64,000 nucleotides of DNA from Nannocystis sp. (GTDB lineage Bacteria; Myxococcota_A; Polyangia; Nannocystales; Nannocystaceae). This document shows, in pieces, positions 57,841 to 64,000 of this stretch. A program made the position numbers and the translations under genes. Positions within the stretch are counted from its first letter, which is position 1, and each line of letters starts with the position of its first letter. Below the pieces are notes generated by a model. The model was not told where the DNA came from. It ran no database searches and saw nothing but the letters and a program-made list of their open reading frames with translations. The stretch covers positions 806,001 to 870,000 of the forward strand of contig JADJRG010000013.1 of the NCBI GenBank assembly GCA_016712315.1, given 5' to 3'.

Positions 57841-58779
57841 TCAACCCAGCGCCAGCACCCCCTGGCATGCCCGCGCCATCGTCGGCGGCCGCCCCCGCAG
57901 CCGCCGTGGCGCCGGCGACGACGATGGAGCCGTCGGTGACAGCCGCCCGAGTCGGCTCGGCGAGCCCAGCACATAGCCACCATCACGCGCGCGCCGCAGC
58001 GACCCGGCGGCCACCAGATCCGCCAAAATACCCGCCAAGACCGCCGTAAAGCGCGCCTTCGCCCCCGCCCCGAGCACCTCGTAGGTCACGAAGCCGGCGA
58101 GGCTCGTCAGCACCCGGCGCCGCAGCTCGCCTTCATCGCTCATCGGCCGGCTGCGCAGCAGCGCCAGCACGATCGGCCCGAGCGGGGGCGGAGTCGCCGC
58201 CGCGGGCGCCGCCAATTCGAGCTGCACCTCGACGCGGCCGGACGCGCCTCGTACCCCCAACCACCGACGCAGCGATCCCATCGCCGCCGCCCCGAGATCG
58301 CCGCGCGCCGTCCCGCAGATCCGCGGCGGCAGCTCTGCCAAGCGCAGCAGCGTCAACGCCAGATCCCACGGCGCGCCGTCCTCATCCAGCGCGCGATCCA
58401 CCGCCTCGATCACCACCAGCCCCACCGCATCGGCCAGCCGCGGCGCCGCGCTGAGCAGCGCGCCGAGCCCGCGCACCGAGCACACCAGCACGTCGAAGTC
58501 CGCGCGCGCGAGGCTCAGCCGCTCGGCCTCGTCGATCACCTCGCCGGCGACCCGGAGCCGCAGACCTCCTGTCCGAAGGGTCAGCATCGCAGCCGCGGCC
58601 CCCACCCGCTCCTCCGCCGCGACCGCATAGATCACCCGCGTCGCCTGCCGCGCCGCCCGCAGCGTCGCCTCCGCCGCGACCGCCGCCTCCATTTCAGGCG
58701 AGTCGACGCGCAGCAGCGCGTTGCCGTGCTCACAAACGAGCGACCGGAGGAGATCTTGAGGGGAGGCGCCTGGGCTCAT
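57841..58779 (-). CDS. Degenerate SF2 (Ski2-like) helicase remnant with winged helix
   Basis: A 312-residue protein. Its line-up with the first RecA domain of Ski2/Hel308-type helicases is visible (NALLRVDSPEMEAAVAAEAT where the family has the P-loop; VLVCSVRGLGALLSAAPRLA like motif Ib/II context; VVIEAVDRALDEDG where DEAH should stand; LPPRICGTARGDLGAAAMGS like motif III SAT). The Walker lysine, the DEAH acidic pair and motif III are all lost. After about residue 180 it goes straight to a winged-helix domain (about 200-275), so RecA2 is missing. This comparison is by eye. It is probably not an ATPase. It lies 38 bases before the MNIO gene on the same strand, and its C-terminus is Pro/Ser/Arg-rich with a single late Cys. 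Confidence 0.6.
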   Translation of the reverse strand: MSPGASPQDLLRSLVCEHGNALLRVDSPEMEAAVAAEATLRAARQATRVIYAVAAEERVGAAAAMLTLRTGGLRLRVAGEVIDEAERLSLARADFDVLVCSVRGLGALLSAAPRLADAVGLVVIEAVDRALDEDGAPWDLALTLLRLAELPPRICGTARGDLGAAAMGSLRRWLGVRGASGRVEVQLELAAPAAATPPPLGPIVLALLRSRPMSDEGELRRRVLTSLAGFVTYEVLGAGAKARFTAVLAGILADLVAAGSLRRARDGGYVLGSPSRLGRLSPTAPSSSPAPRRLRGRPPTMARACQGVLALG

Positions 58780-58875
58780 GCGAGCACCCTAAGCGCCACC
58801 TCTGACAGACCTGGTCACAGCACCCGGCCGAGCCTCTGCCCAACGACGCCATGAGCCACCCGCCGAGCCCCGCCC

Positions 58876-59652
58876 TCACAGCGGCCGCCACGCCCCCGGC
58901 CGCATCGTCAGCACCTCGTAGCCGCCCTCTGTCACCAAGATCGTGTGCTCCACCTGGGCGCTGAGGCGGCCGTCGCGGGTGATCGCCGTCCAGCCGTCGC
59001 TCAAGATCTCGCACTCGTGCGTGCCCTCGTTGATCATCGGCTCGATCGTAAAGGTCATCCCTGGCTTCATGCGCAGGCCGTTGCCGCGGCGGCCGACGTG
59101 CGAGACCTGCGGCGCCATGTGAAACTGCCGGCCGATCCCGTGGCCGCAGAACGCGTCGACCACCCCGTAGCCGTGCTTCTTGCCCGCGAATTCGACGATC
59201 GCCGCGCCGATGTCGCCGATCCGCTTGTTCGGCCCGACCTCCGCGATCCCCAGCCACAAGCTCTCGCGCGTCACGTCGATCAGCTTCTTCGCCGCGGGCG
59301 TCGCCTCACCGCCGACCACGAACATCTCCGAGCAGTCGCCAAAGAAGCCGTCCAGCGTCGTCGTGACGTCGATATTGATAATGTCGCCCGCGTTCAGCGC
59401 CCGCTCGCCCGGGATCCCGTGGCACACCACCTCGTTCACGGACGTACAGATCGACCGCGGAAAGCCCTTGTAGTTCAGCGGCGACGGGTACGCCCCGGCC
59501 TTGACGATGAAGTCGTGGCAGAGCCGATCGAGCTCATCGGTGGTCACTCCCGGCTTCACGAAGGGCTCGATGTACTCGAGCACGCTCGCCGCCAGCCGGC
59601 AGGTCGCGCGCATCTTCTCGATATCCGCTTTACTCTTGATCTCGACGGCCAC
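58876..59652 (-). CDS. map: Methionine aminopeptidase, type I
   Basis: A 258-residue enzyme (E. coli 264). Metal ligands: the two Asp in NIDVTTTLDGFFGDCSEMF, His in FCGHGIGRQFH, Glu in FTIEPMINEG and Glu in QVEHTILVTE; the catalytic His stands in VCHGIPGE. It removes the initiator Met from nascent proteins. The GTG at 59652 (VEIKSKADIEKM) fits the family length; the frame continues 28 codons further upstream without homology. Its own transcription unit; the ArsA-like gene is divergent. Confidence 0.94.
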   Translation of the reverse strand: MAVEIKSKADIEKMRATCRLAASVLEYIEPFVKPGVTTDELDRLCHDFIVKAGAYPSPLNYKGFPRSICTSVNEVVCHGIPGERALNAGDIINIDVTTTLDGFFGDCSEMFVVGGEATPAAKKLIDVTRESLWLGIAEVGPNKRIGDIGAAIVEFAGKKHGYGVVDAFCGHGIGRQFHMAPQVSHVGRRGNGLRMKPGMTFTIEPMINEGTHECEILSDGWTAITRDGRLSAQVEHTILVTEGGYEVLTMRPGAWRPL

Positions 59653-59860
59653 AGGGCGCTCGTTTCGGTCGGGGACAGCGCAGACGGCGCGAAGAGTCCG
59701 CGACCGCGATCGGGCGAAGGATTGCCACGGCGTCACATCTGGTCAAGGCCAGACGGTCGGCATCGGCGCGCCACGGCCTGGAGGAGCGCTGGGAGTGCCC
59801 CCCCATCGGCCCTCGCTGCGCTGGCGAGCGCGCGCAAGCTATGCCAGGCTCCACCCCCTC

Positions 59861-60808
59861 ATGGCGCCCCCCGCGACCCCAGCAGCGGTCCTGGACGAGC
59901 TCGCGCGGCGGCGCATGCTGATCGTCAGCGGCAAAGGCGGCGTCGGTCGCACCGCCGTCGCGGCCATGCTCGGGCTCGCCCTCGCGCGCCGAGGCCGCCG
60001 CGTGCTCATCGCCACGCTCGGCCACGACGATCGCCTCGCTTGGATGCTCGGCGCCCCCCAGCTCGGCGACACGCCGGAGCAGATCCACCCTGGCCTGTCG
60101 ATCCAGCGGGTCGTCCCGCAGGTGTGCATCCGCGAGTACGGCGCCCTCATCATGAAGAGCGACCGCCTCTCCGGCGCCGTCTTCGACAACAAGATCATGC
60201 GCCGCCTCCTGCGCACGATCCCTGGCCTCGACGACTTCGCGGTGCTCGGCAAGCTCTGGCACGAGGCCTGCCGCGCCCGCGCCTACGACGCAGTGATCTT
60301 CGACGGCCCCGCCACGGGCCACCTCCGCTACACCCTCGGCGTCCCACAGACCATTTTGCGCACGATCCCCTCCGGCCCGCTCAGCCGCGAGGCCACGCTG
60401 ATCCGCGCCGACATGGAGGACCCCGCGAAGATCCAAGCGGTGCTCGTCGGCCTCCCGGATCGATGGCCGCTCACCGAGCTCGGCGAGCTCGCCGCGCACC
60501 TCAGGGGCGAGCTGCGCGTCGACCTCGGCGCGATGATCATCAACGGCCTCTGGCCCGCCGGGCTGCCCGCGCTGCGCCCGCCCGCCGCGGGGCTCGACCC
60601 CGAGGGCCTCGTCGCCCCCGTCTTCGCGACCATCGCCGCGGTCGCCCAGCAGCGCGTCCGCCAAGACGAGAGCCTCGCCGCCTGGCTCGCCGACGAGCGC
60701 GGGGCCGGCCGCGCGCCGCCCCCTGTGCTCACCTTGCCCTGGCGTTGGCCCGGCCTCGCTGGCCTCGGGGACATCCAGGCGATCCTCGAGGGCGCCGCCG
60801 CCGGCTGA
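59861..60808 (+). CDS. ArsA/GET3-like ATPase homologue with defective P-loop (GKGGVGRT)
   Basis: A 315-residue ArsA-family protein. The deviant Walker A reads G-K-G-G-V-G-R-T (24-31): the signature Lys25 is kept but the nucleotide-holding Lys is replaced by Arg30. Switch I, normally T-x-D-P-x-x, reads TLGHDDRL, so the catalytic Asp is gone too, while switch II keeps DGPATGHLRYTL. It therefore probably cannot hydrolyse ATP by itself. The second ArsA-like gene (61411) has the opposite defect, so they may form a heterodimer (inference). Starts at ATG 59861; no upstream homologous sequence. ArsA/GET3 proteins are cytosolic ATPases for membrane-protein targeting or oxyanion efflux. Confidence 0.85.
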   Translation: MAPPATPAAVLDELARRRMLIVSGKGGVGRTAVAAMLGLALARRGRRVLIATLGHDDRLAWMLGAPQLGDTPEQIHPGLSIQRVVPQVCIREYGALIMKSDRLSGAVFDNKIMRRLLRTIPGLDDFAVLGKLWHEACRARAYDAVIFDGPATGHLRYTLGVPQTILRTIPSGPLSREATLIRADMEDPAKIQAVLVGLPDRWPLTELGELAAHLRGELRVDLGAMIINGLWPAGLPALRPPAAGLDPEGLVAPVFATIAAVAQQRVRQDESLAAWLADERGAGRAPPPVLTLPWRWPGLAGLGDIQAILEGAAAG

Positions 60809-60837
60809 CGATGCCTGCCTACCCCTCGACGACGCCG

Positions 60838-61389
60838 CTACGGAGCGGGCTCCTCGGCCGTGTTCGCCGAGATCTCGCACAAGAGCTGCCCCGCCTCGAC
60901 CGTCGCGCCTTGGCTCACCGCGATCGACGTCACTCGACCTGGGCCGCCCGCATACAGCTCGTTCTCCATCTTCATCGCCTCGACGATCACCAGCGGCGCG
61001 CCGCGCTCGACCAGGTCACCGACCGCCACCGCCACCCGCACGATCCGCCCAGGCATCGGCGCGACGACCCGCTCTGCCCCGTTGTTATTGCGGGCGCCCG
61101 CCCGCAGCGCCGCCCGCAGCGCCGCCGCCTGCGCGGTCTCGATCGCCACCGTCGCGCTGTGCCCGGGGATCTGCGCCGAGGCCGGCCACGCCTGCCCGTC
61201 GAGGGTCACGCACACGTGCTGGTTCGAGCCGACGCGGCGCACGATCATCGCCCCACCCGCGGTCTTCAGCACTGTCATCCGCTCCCCGTCGACCACCACC
61301 TCCACCGCGCCCTCCGCCTCACGCGAGGCGGCGACGCTCACCGAGTGCTCCCGCTCGCCGACCCGAATTTCAAAGTGATGACCTGCCAC
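60838..61389 (-). CDS. Biotinyl-domain carrier protein (BCCP-like)
   Basis: A protein of about 183 residues. C-terminal biotinyl domain (about 108-178): APMPGRIVRVAVAVGDLVERG, the biotin site E-A-M-K-M-E-N and GATVEAGQLLCEI. The N-terminal half is a beta-rich domain with a repeated Val pattern (FEIRVGEREHSVSV; VEVVVDGERM), as in acyl-CoA carboxylase or oxaloacetate decarboxylase biotin carriers. The GTG at 61389 is preferred because the longer frame runs into the divergent ArsA-like gene at 61411. The carboxylase partners are not next to it. Confidence 0.82.
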   Translation of the reverse strand: MAGHHFEIRVGEREHSVSVAASREAEGAVEVVVDGERMTVLKTAGGAMIVRRVGSNQHVCVTLDGQAWPASAQIPGHSATVAIETAQAAALRAALRAGARNNNGAERVVAPMPGRIVRVAVAVGDLVERGAPLVIVEAMKMENELYAGGPGRVTSIAVSQGATVEAGQLLCEISANTAEEPAP

Positions 61390-61410
61390 GATGGGTCGGG
61401 AGACTAAGCC

Positions 61411-62556
61411 ATGCACGCCACGCCGTCCACGCCCGATCCCCTCGCGCACGCTCGATCCCCGCGTCAGATCGTCCTCTGCGTCGGCCCTGGCGGCGTCGGT
61501 AAGACCACCACCGCTGCGACCCTCGCCCTCGCCGCCGCCGCACGCGGTCGACGCGTCTTGGTCGTCACCATCGACCCCTCGCGTCGGCTCGCCCAGGCGC
61601 TCGGCTTTGAGTCCGGCAGCGCCCGCCCCGGCGACGAGCTCGTCGTCGACTCACCCGAGCTGCGCGGCGGCGGCGGCTCCTTGCACGCCCTCTTGCTCGA
61701 CGGCCGCGTCGTCTTCGATCGCCTCGTCCGCGCCTACGCGCCGTCGCCGGCGGCCGCGCGGGCGATCCTCGACAACCCGATCTACCAAGCCACCACCGAG
61801 GGCCTCGGCGGCGCGCTCGAGTACGCCGCGATCGCCCAGCTCCAGCTCTTGCACGCCGAGGGCCGCTACGACTTGATCGTCCTCGACACCCCGCCCACCG
61901 CCAACGCGCTCGACTTCCTCGCCGCGCCGGAGCGGATCCACGAGCTCGTGCAGAACCCCGCGATCCGCCTGCTCACCGGCGGAGGCAAGCTCGGCGGCAA
62001 GCTCCTCGGCATCGGCAACGGCCTCGTGCTGCGCACCTTGAGCACCATCGGCGGCGGCGATTTTTTGCAGGACCTCGGCGCCTTCCTCCGCGACTTCGCC
62101 GAGGTCCTCGAGGCCTACCGCAGCCGCGCGGGCGACTTTCAAGCGCTGCTCACCTCGCCGGTCACCGGCGTGATCCTCACCACAGTCGCCTCACCGTTCT
62201 CGGTGCGCGAAGCGCTGCGCTTCCTCGGCGTCTTGCGCGAACGCGCCCTCCGCCTCGACGGGGTCGTCCTCAACCGCATCATGCCGCCCTCCCCGCCGCT
62301 CCCTGCGGCCGCGCTGCTGCGGCCCGCGCTCGCCGCACAACTCCCGGGAGAGGCCGTCGAACCGGCGCTGCTAGCGCTCGCCGACGCCTATGCGGGCCTA
62401 CGCGCGGAAGGAGAGCAGAGCCTCGCCGCCGCCCAGACGATCGCCGAGGCCTACCCTGACCTGCCGATCTGGGCCTTACCGCGCCGCGAGCCGCCGCCCA
62501 CCGGCCTGCTCGAGCTGCACGAGCTCGGCCGCCTCTTCGTCGCGATGCGCGCCTGA
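61411..62556 (+). CDS. ArsA/GET3-like ATPase with intact P-loop Lys but no signature Lys (GPGGVGKT)
   Basis: A 381-residue ArsA-family ATPase. Walker A G-P-G-G-V-G-K-T (25-32): P-loop Lys31 present, the signature Lys replaced by Pro26. Switch I VTIDPSRRLAQALGF keeps the catalytic Asp and switch II reads IVLDTPPTANALDFL. This is the GPGGVGKT type found in bacterial ArsA-like pairs. A TRC40-like helical insert follows (residues about 70-120, then 160-200). It sits 600 bases after the first ArsA-like gene, on the same strand, with the biotinyl gene on the other strand between. The starting ATG faces the GTG of the biotinyl gene only 21 bases away. Confidence 0.87.
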   Translation: MHATPSTPDPLAHARSPRQIVLCVGPGGVGKTTTAATLALAAAARGRRVLVVTIDPSRRLAQALGFESGSARPGDELVVDSPELRGGGGSLHALLLDGRVVFDRLVRAYAPSPAAARAILDNPIYQATTEGLGGALEYAAIAQLQLLHAEGRYDLIVLDTPPTANALDFLAAPERIHELVQNPAIRLLTGGGKLGGKLLGIGNGLVLRTLSTIGGGDFLQDLGAFLRDFAEVLEAYRSRAGDFQALLTSPVTGVILTTVASPFSVREALRFLGVLRERALRLDGVVLNRIMPPSPPLPAAALLRPALAAQLPGEAVEPALLALADAYAGLRAEGEQSLAAAQTIAEAYPDLPIWALPRREPPPTGLLELHELGRLFVAMRA

Positions 62557-62683
62557 GCTACGCGGACCTGGACCCCAGGAGCACCAGCGGCGGGGGCGCC
62601 GCACCCCAGCCGATCCGTGCAGTCGATGCGTTCTCAGCCCCCGCGACTTGGATTACGCTCGCCAAATCGCTGTCCAACCAACC

Positions 62684-63412
62684 ATGACTGCCACGACCCG
62701 ATCCTCCCTCGCCCCGCTTCGTCGTCGACGTCTCCGCCAGAGCCTCGCCCTCGGCGCCGTCCTCTTTGCAGGAGCGATGATCAGCAACGAAGCCCAGGCC
62801 GCGATCCCCGCGGTGCTCAAGCCGCCGCCTGAGAACCAACGCACCAAGCAGTTCAATTTCGGCTTCGGCCCCTCCTCGCGGATCGGCGGCAGCTACGCCT
62901 ACAACAACTGCGGCACGCCTGGGAACCCGCGGAGCTGCGGCTGGGGCGGCGGCTACGGCGGCGCCTTCAAGATGCACCAAGAGTTCATGTTCCACTTGAC
63001 CGGCAAGTGGCACGGCCCGGCGCTCGGCATCCTCACCCAGCAAGAGTTCGCGGGCGGCTACTTCGGCTTCAACATCGCCCCGCGCTTCACCTACGACATC
63101 CAGGTGGTCAAGGGCCTCGCGCTGCTGGTCTCGCCGCACGTCTCGCTCGGCTACCACCTCTCGCACTGGAATTATTATTATTGGAACAACTACTACGGCT
63201 ACGGCGGCGCCAACTACCACGCCGTCGATCTCCAGTTCGGGGTCGCCGTCAAGCTGATGCTCGCGCAGCGCTGGCTGGTCTGGGTGCAGACCCCCAGCTT
63301 TGATCTGCACATGGGCCCGGGCTCCTACTACTGCGGCCCTGGCGTGCCCGGCTGCGGCGCCTACGTCGCCGCCCGCTTCGACTTCCTCGTCGGCGGCGGC
63401 GTCGCCTTCTAG
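62684..63412 (+). CDS. Exported outer-membrane-type protein
   Basis: A 242-residue protein with a signal (RQSLALGAVLFAGAMISNEAQA) and then beta-strand-rich, Gly/Tyr/Asn-rich sequence that fits a small beta-barrel: strands QFNFGFGPSSRIGG, YFGFNIAPRFTYDI, ALLVSPHVSLGYHL, AVDLQFGVAVKLML and the closing YVAARFDFLVGGGVAF, which ends in Phe like many outer-membrane proteins. Four Cys (two in NNCGTPGNPRSCG and two in YYCGPGVPGCG) may form loop disulfides. A loop about residue 160-180 is a run of Tyr/Asn/Trp/Gly encoded by an AT-rich patch. No function recognised. Confidence 0.7.
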   Translation: MTATTRSSLAPLRRRRLRQSLALGAVLFAGAMISNEAQAAIPAVLKPPPENQRTKQFNFGFGPSSRIGGSYAYNNCGTPGNPRSCGWGGGYGGAFKMHQEFMFHLTGKWHGPALGILTQQEFAGGYFGFNIAPRFTYDIQVVKGLALLVSPHVSLGYHLSHWNYYYWNNYYGYGGANYHAVDLQFGVAVKLMLAQRWLVWVQTPSFDLHMGPGSYYCGPGVPGCGAYVAARFDFLVGGGVAF

Positions 63413-63616
63413 TCGACCACATGTTCCAAGAGCCAGGTCGGCCCTCGTCGACCGCCGGAGCGACGGAGCGCGCGGGCACCACAGCGGAGGCCCGCTCGCG
63501 CCGTCGTTCTTCAGAGAGTTGACCCCCGCAGCCTCCGGGGCGCCCACGAAGATCGGCGCGCACGCCCCACTCTTGTCCCAGCGCGGGCGCGCGCGGCGAG
63601 CTATATTCCGCCGCCC

Positions 63617-64000
63617 TTGCCGAGCCCCTTGCCCACCGAAGGACCGCTGCACGGCCACATCGCGCTCGCGCTGAGCGTCGCCGCGCTGCTGCTCGGCCCG
63701 GTGATCCATCGCGTCGCGCAGCGCGAGCGGGTCACCATGGCCGCCTTAGACAGCTTCGTCTTGGTCGCGGTCGCGGGCCTCGTCGTCGTCGAGATCCTGC
63801 CGGGCGCGCTCGGGCTCGCGGGCCCGCCCGCCCTGCTCGCGCTCGTGCTCGGCCTGCTCGCCCCCTCCATCGCGGAAGGCCCGCTGCGCCGCAGCAGCCA
63901 GGGGACTCACCGCGCCGCCCTCGCGATCGCGATCCTCGGCATGGCCCTGCACGCCTTCACGGACGGCCTCGCGCTCGCCGGCGCGCACGTCGGCGGCGCC
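63617..64000 (+). CDS. ZIP-like metal transporter, 5' part (partial)
   Basis: The frame opens at TTG 63617 or TTG 63629 and is still open at the right edge, at base 64000. It encodes membrane segments (about 12-27 IALALSVAALLLGPVI; AALDSFVLVAVAGLVVVEIL; PALLALVLGLLAP; AALAIAILGMALHAFTDGLAL) and the HAFTDG-type motif that resembles the metal-binding segment of ZIP/ZupT transporters (H-x-x-x-x-G). The rest is outside the window. Function is likely divalent-metal transport but needs the full sequence. No ATG start is present in the frame. Confidence 0.55.
   Translation, partial: MPSPLPTEGPLHGHIALALSVAALLLGPVIHRVAQRERVTMAALDSFVLVAVAGLVVVEILPGALGLAGPPALLALVLGLLAPSIAEGPLRRSSQGTHRAALAIAILGMALHAFTDGLALAGAHVGGA

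Overview
The window is a high-GC, gene-dense stretch of a bacterial chromosome, most probably from a member of the Myxococcota (the former Deltaproteobacteria). Seen directly: strong G/C in third codon positions, many TPR proteins, lipoproteins and FHA domains, a eukaryote-like Ser/Thr kinase, an FHA-GAF adenylate cyclase, and above all a block of genes that looks like part of the myxobacterial Glt gliding-motility (focal adhesion) machinery. The family is inferred from the gene content; I cannot fix the genus.

Layout. 1-518: 3' end of an RlmI-type rRNA methyltransferase. 528-9946 (minus): a small unknown gene, a terminator, then a moxR-DUF58-batD-like-batA-batB-batC-batD-batE-like operon in which six consecutive junctions are 4-base stop/start overlaps. 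10235-13481: a poly-aspartate small protein, an HtrA-like lipoprotein protease, a GlcD-type FAD oxidase and a small unknown protein. 13580-16114: a frameshifted tatD and a leucine-rich-repeat lipoprotein. 16129-20702: a long coiled-coil protein with a degenerate methyltransferase-like head and a repeated acidic tail, and an FHA-GAF-adenylate cyclase.

20810-43875 (minus) is the centrepiece: in transcription order gltC-like, gltD-like, gltE-like lipoprotein, gltF-like, gltG-like (FHA + TonB/AgmX C-terminus), a TPR lipoprotein, and a 4025-residue TPR giant that resembles AgmK/GltI. In Myxococcus xanthus the counterparts build the envelope-spanning part of the gliding machine: GltC/D/E periplasmic, GltG in the inner membrane, GltI on the cytoplasmic side. 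The outer-membrane barrels (GltA/B/H), GltJ and the AglRQS motor are not in this window. A Cys-rich lipoprotein (44490) is divergent from the cluster.

45080-48325 (minus) is the classic rpsP-khpA-rimM-trmD-rplS-yraN translation operon, with a C-terminally extended TrmD. 48545-55340 (plus) holds a four-haem cytochrome c lipoprotein, nadA, rimO and a membrane Ser/Thr kinase. 55354-58779 (minus) is a putative peptide-modification operon: a degenerate helicase-like protein, an MNIO (DUF692) enzyme, its DUF2063 partner and a SAM methyltransferase; no precursor peptide is visible. 58876-64000: methionine aminopeptidase, two ArsA/GET3-type ATPases with reciprocal P-loop losses flanking a biotinyl-domain protein, a surface-type secreted protein and the start of a ZIP-like transporter.

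No rRNA, tRNA, CRISPR array, insertion sequence or prophage was seen.
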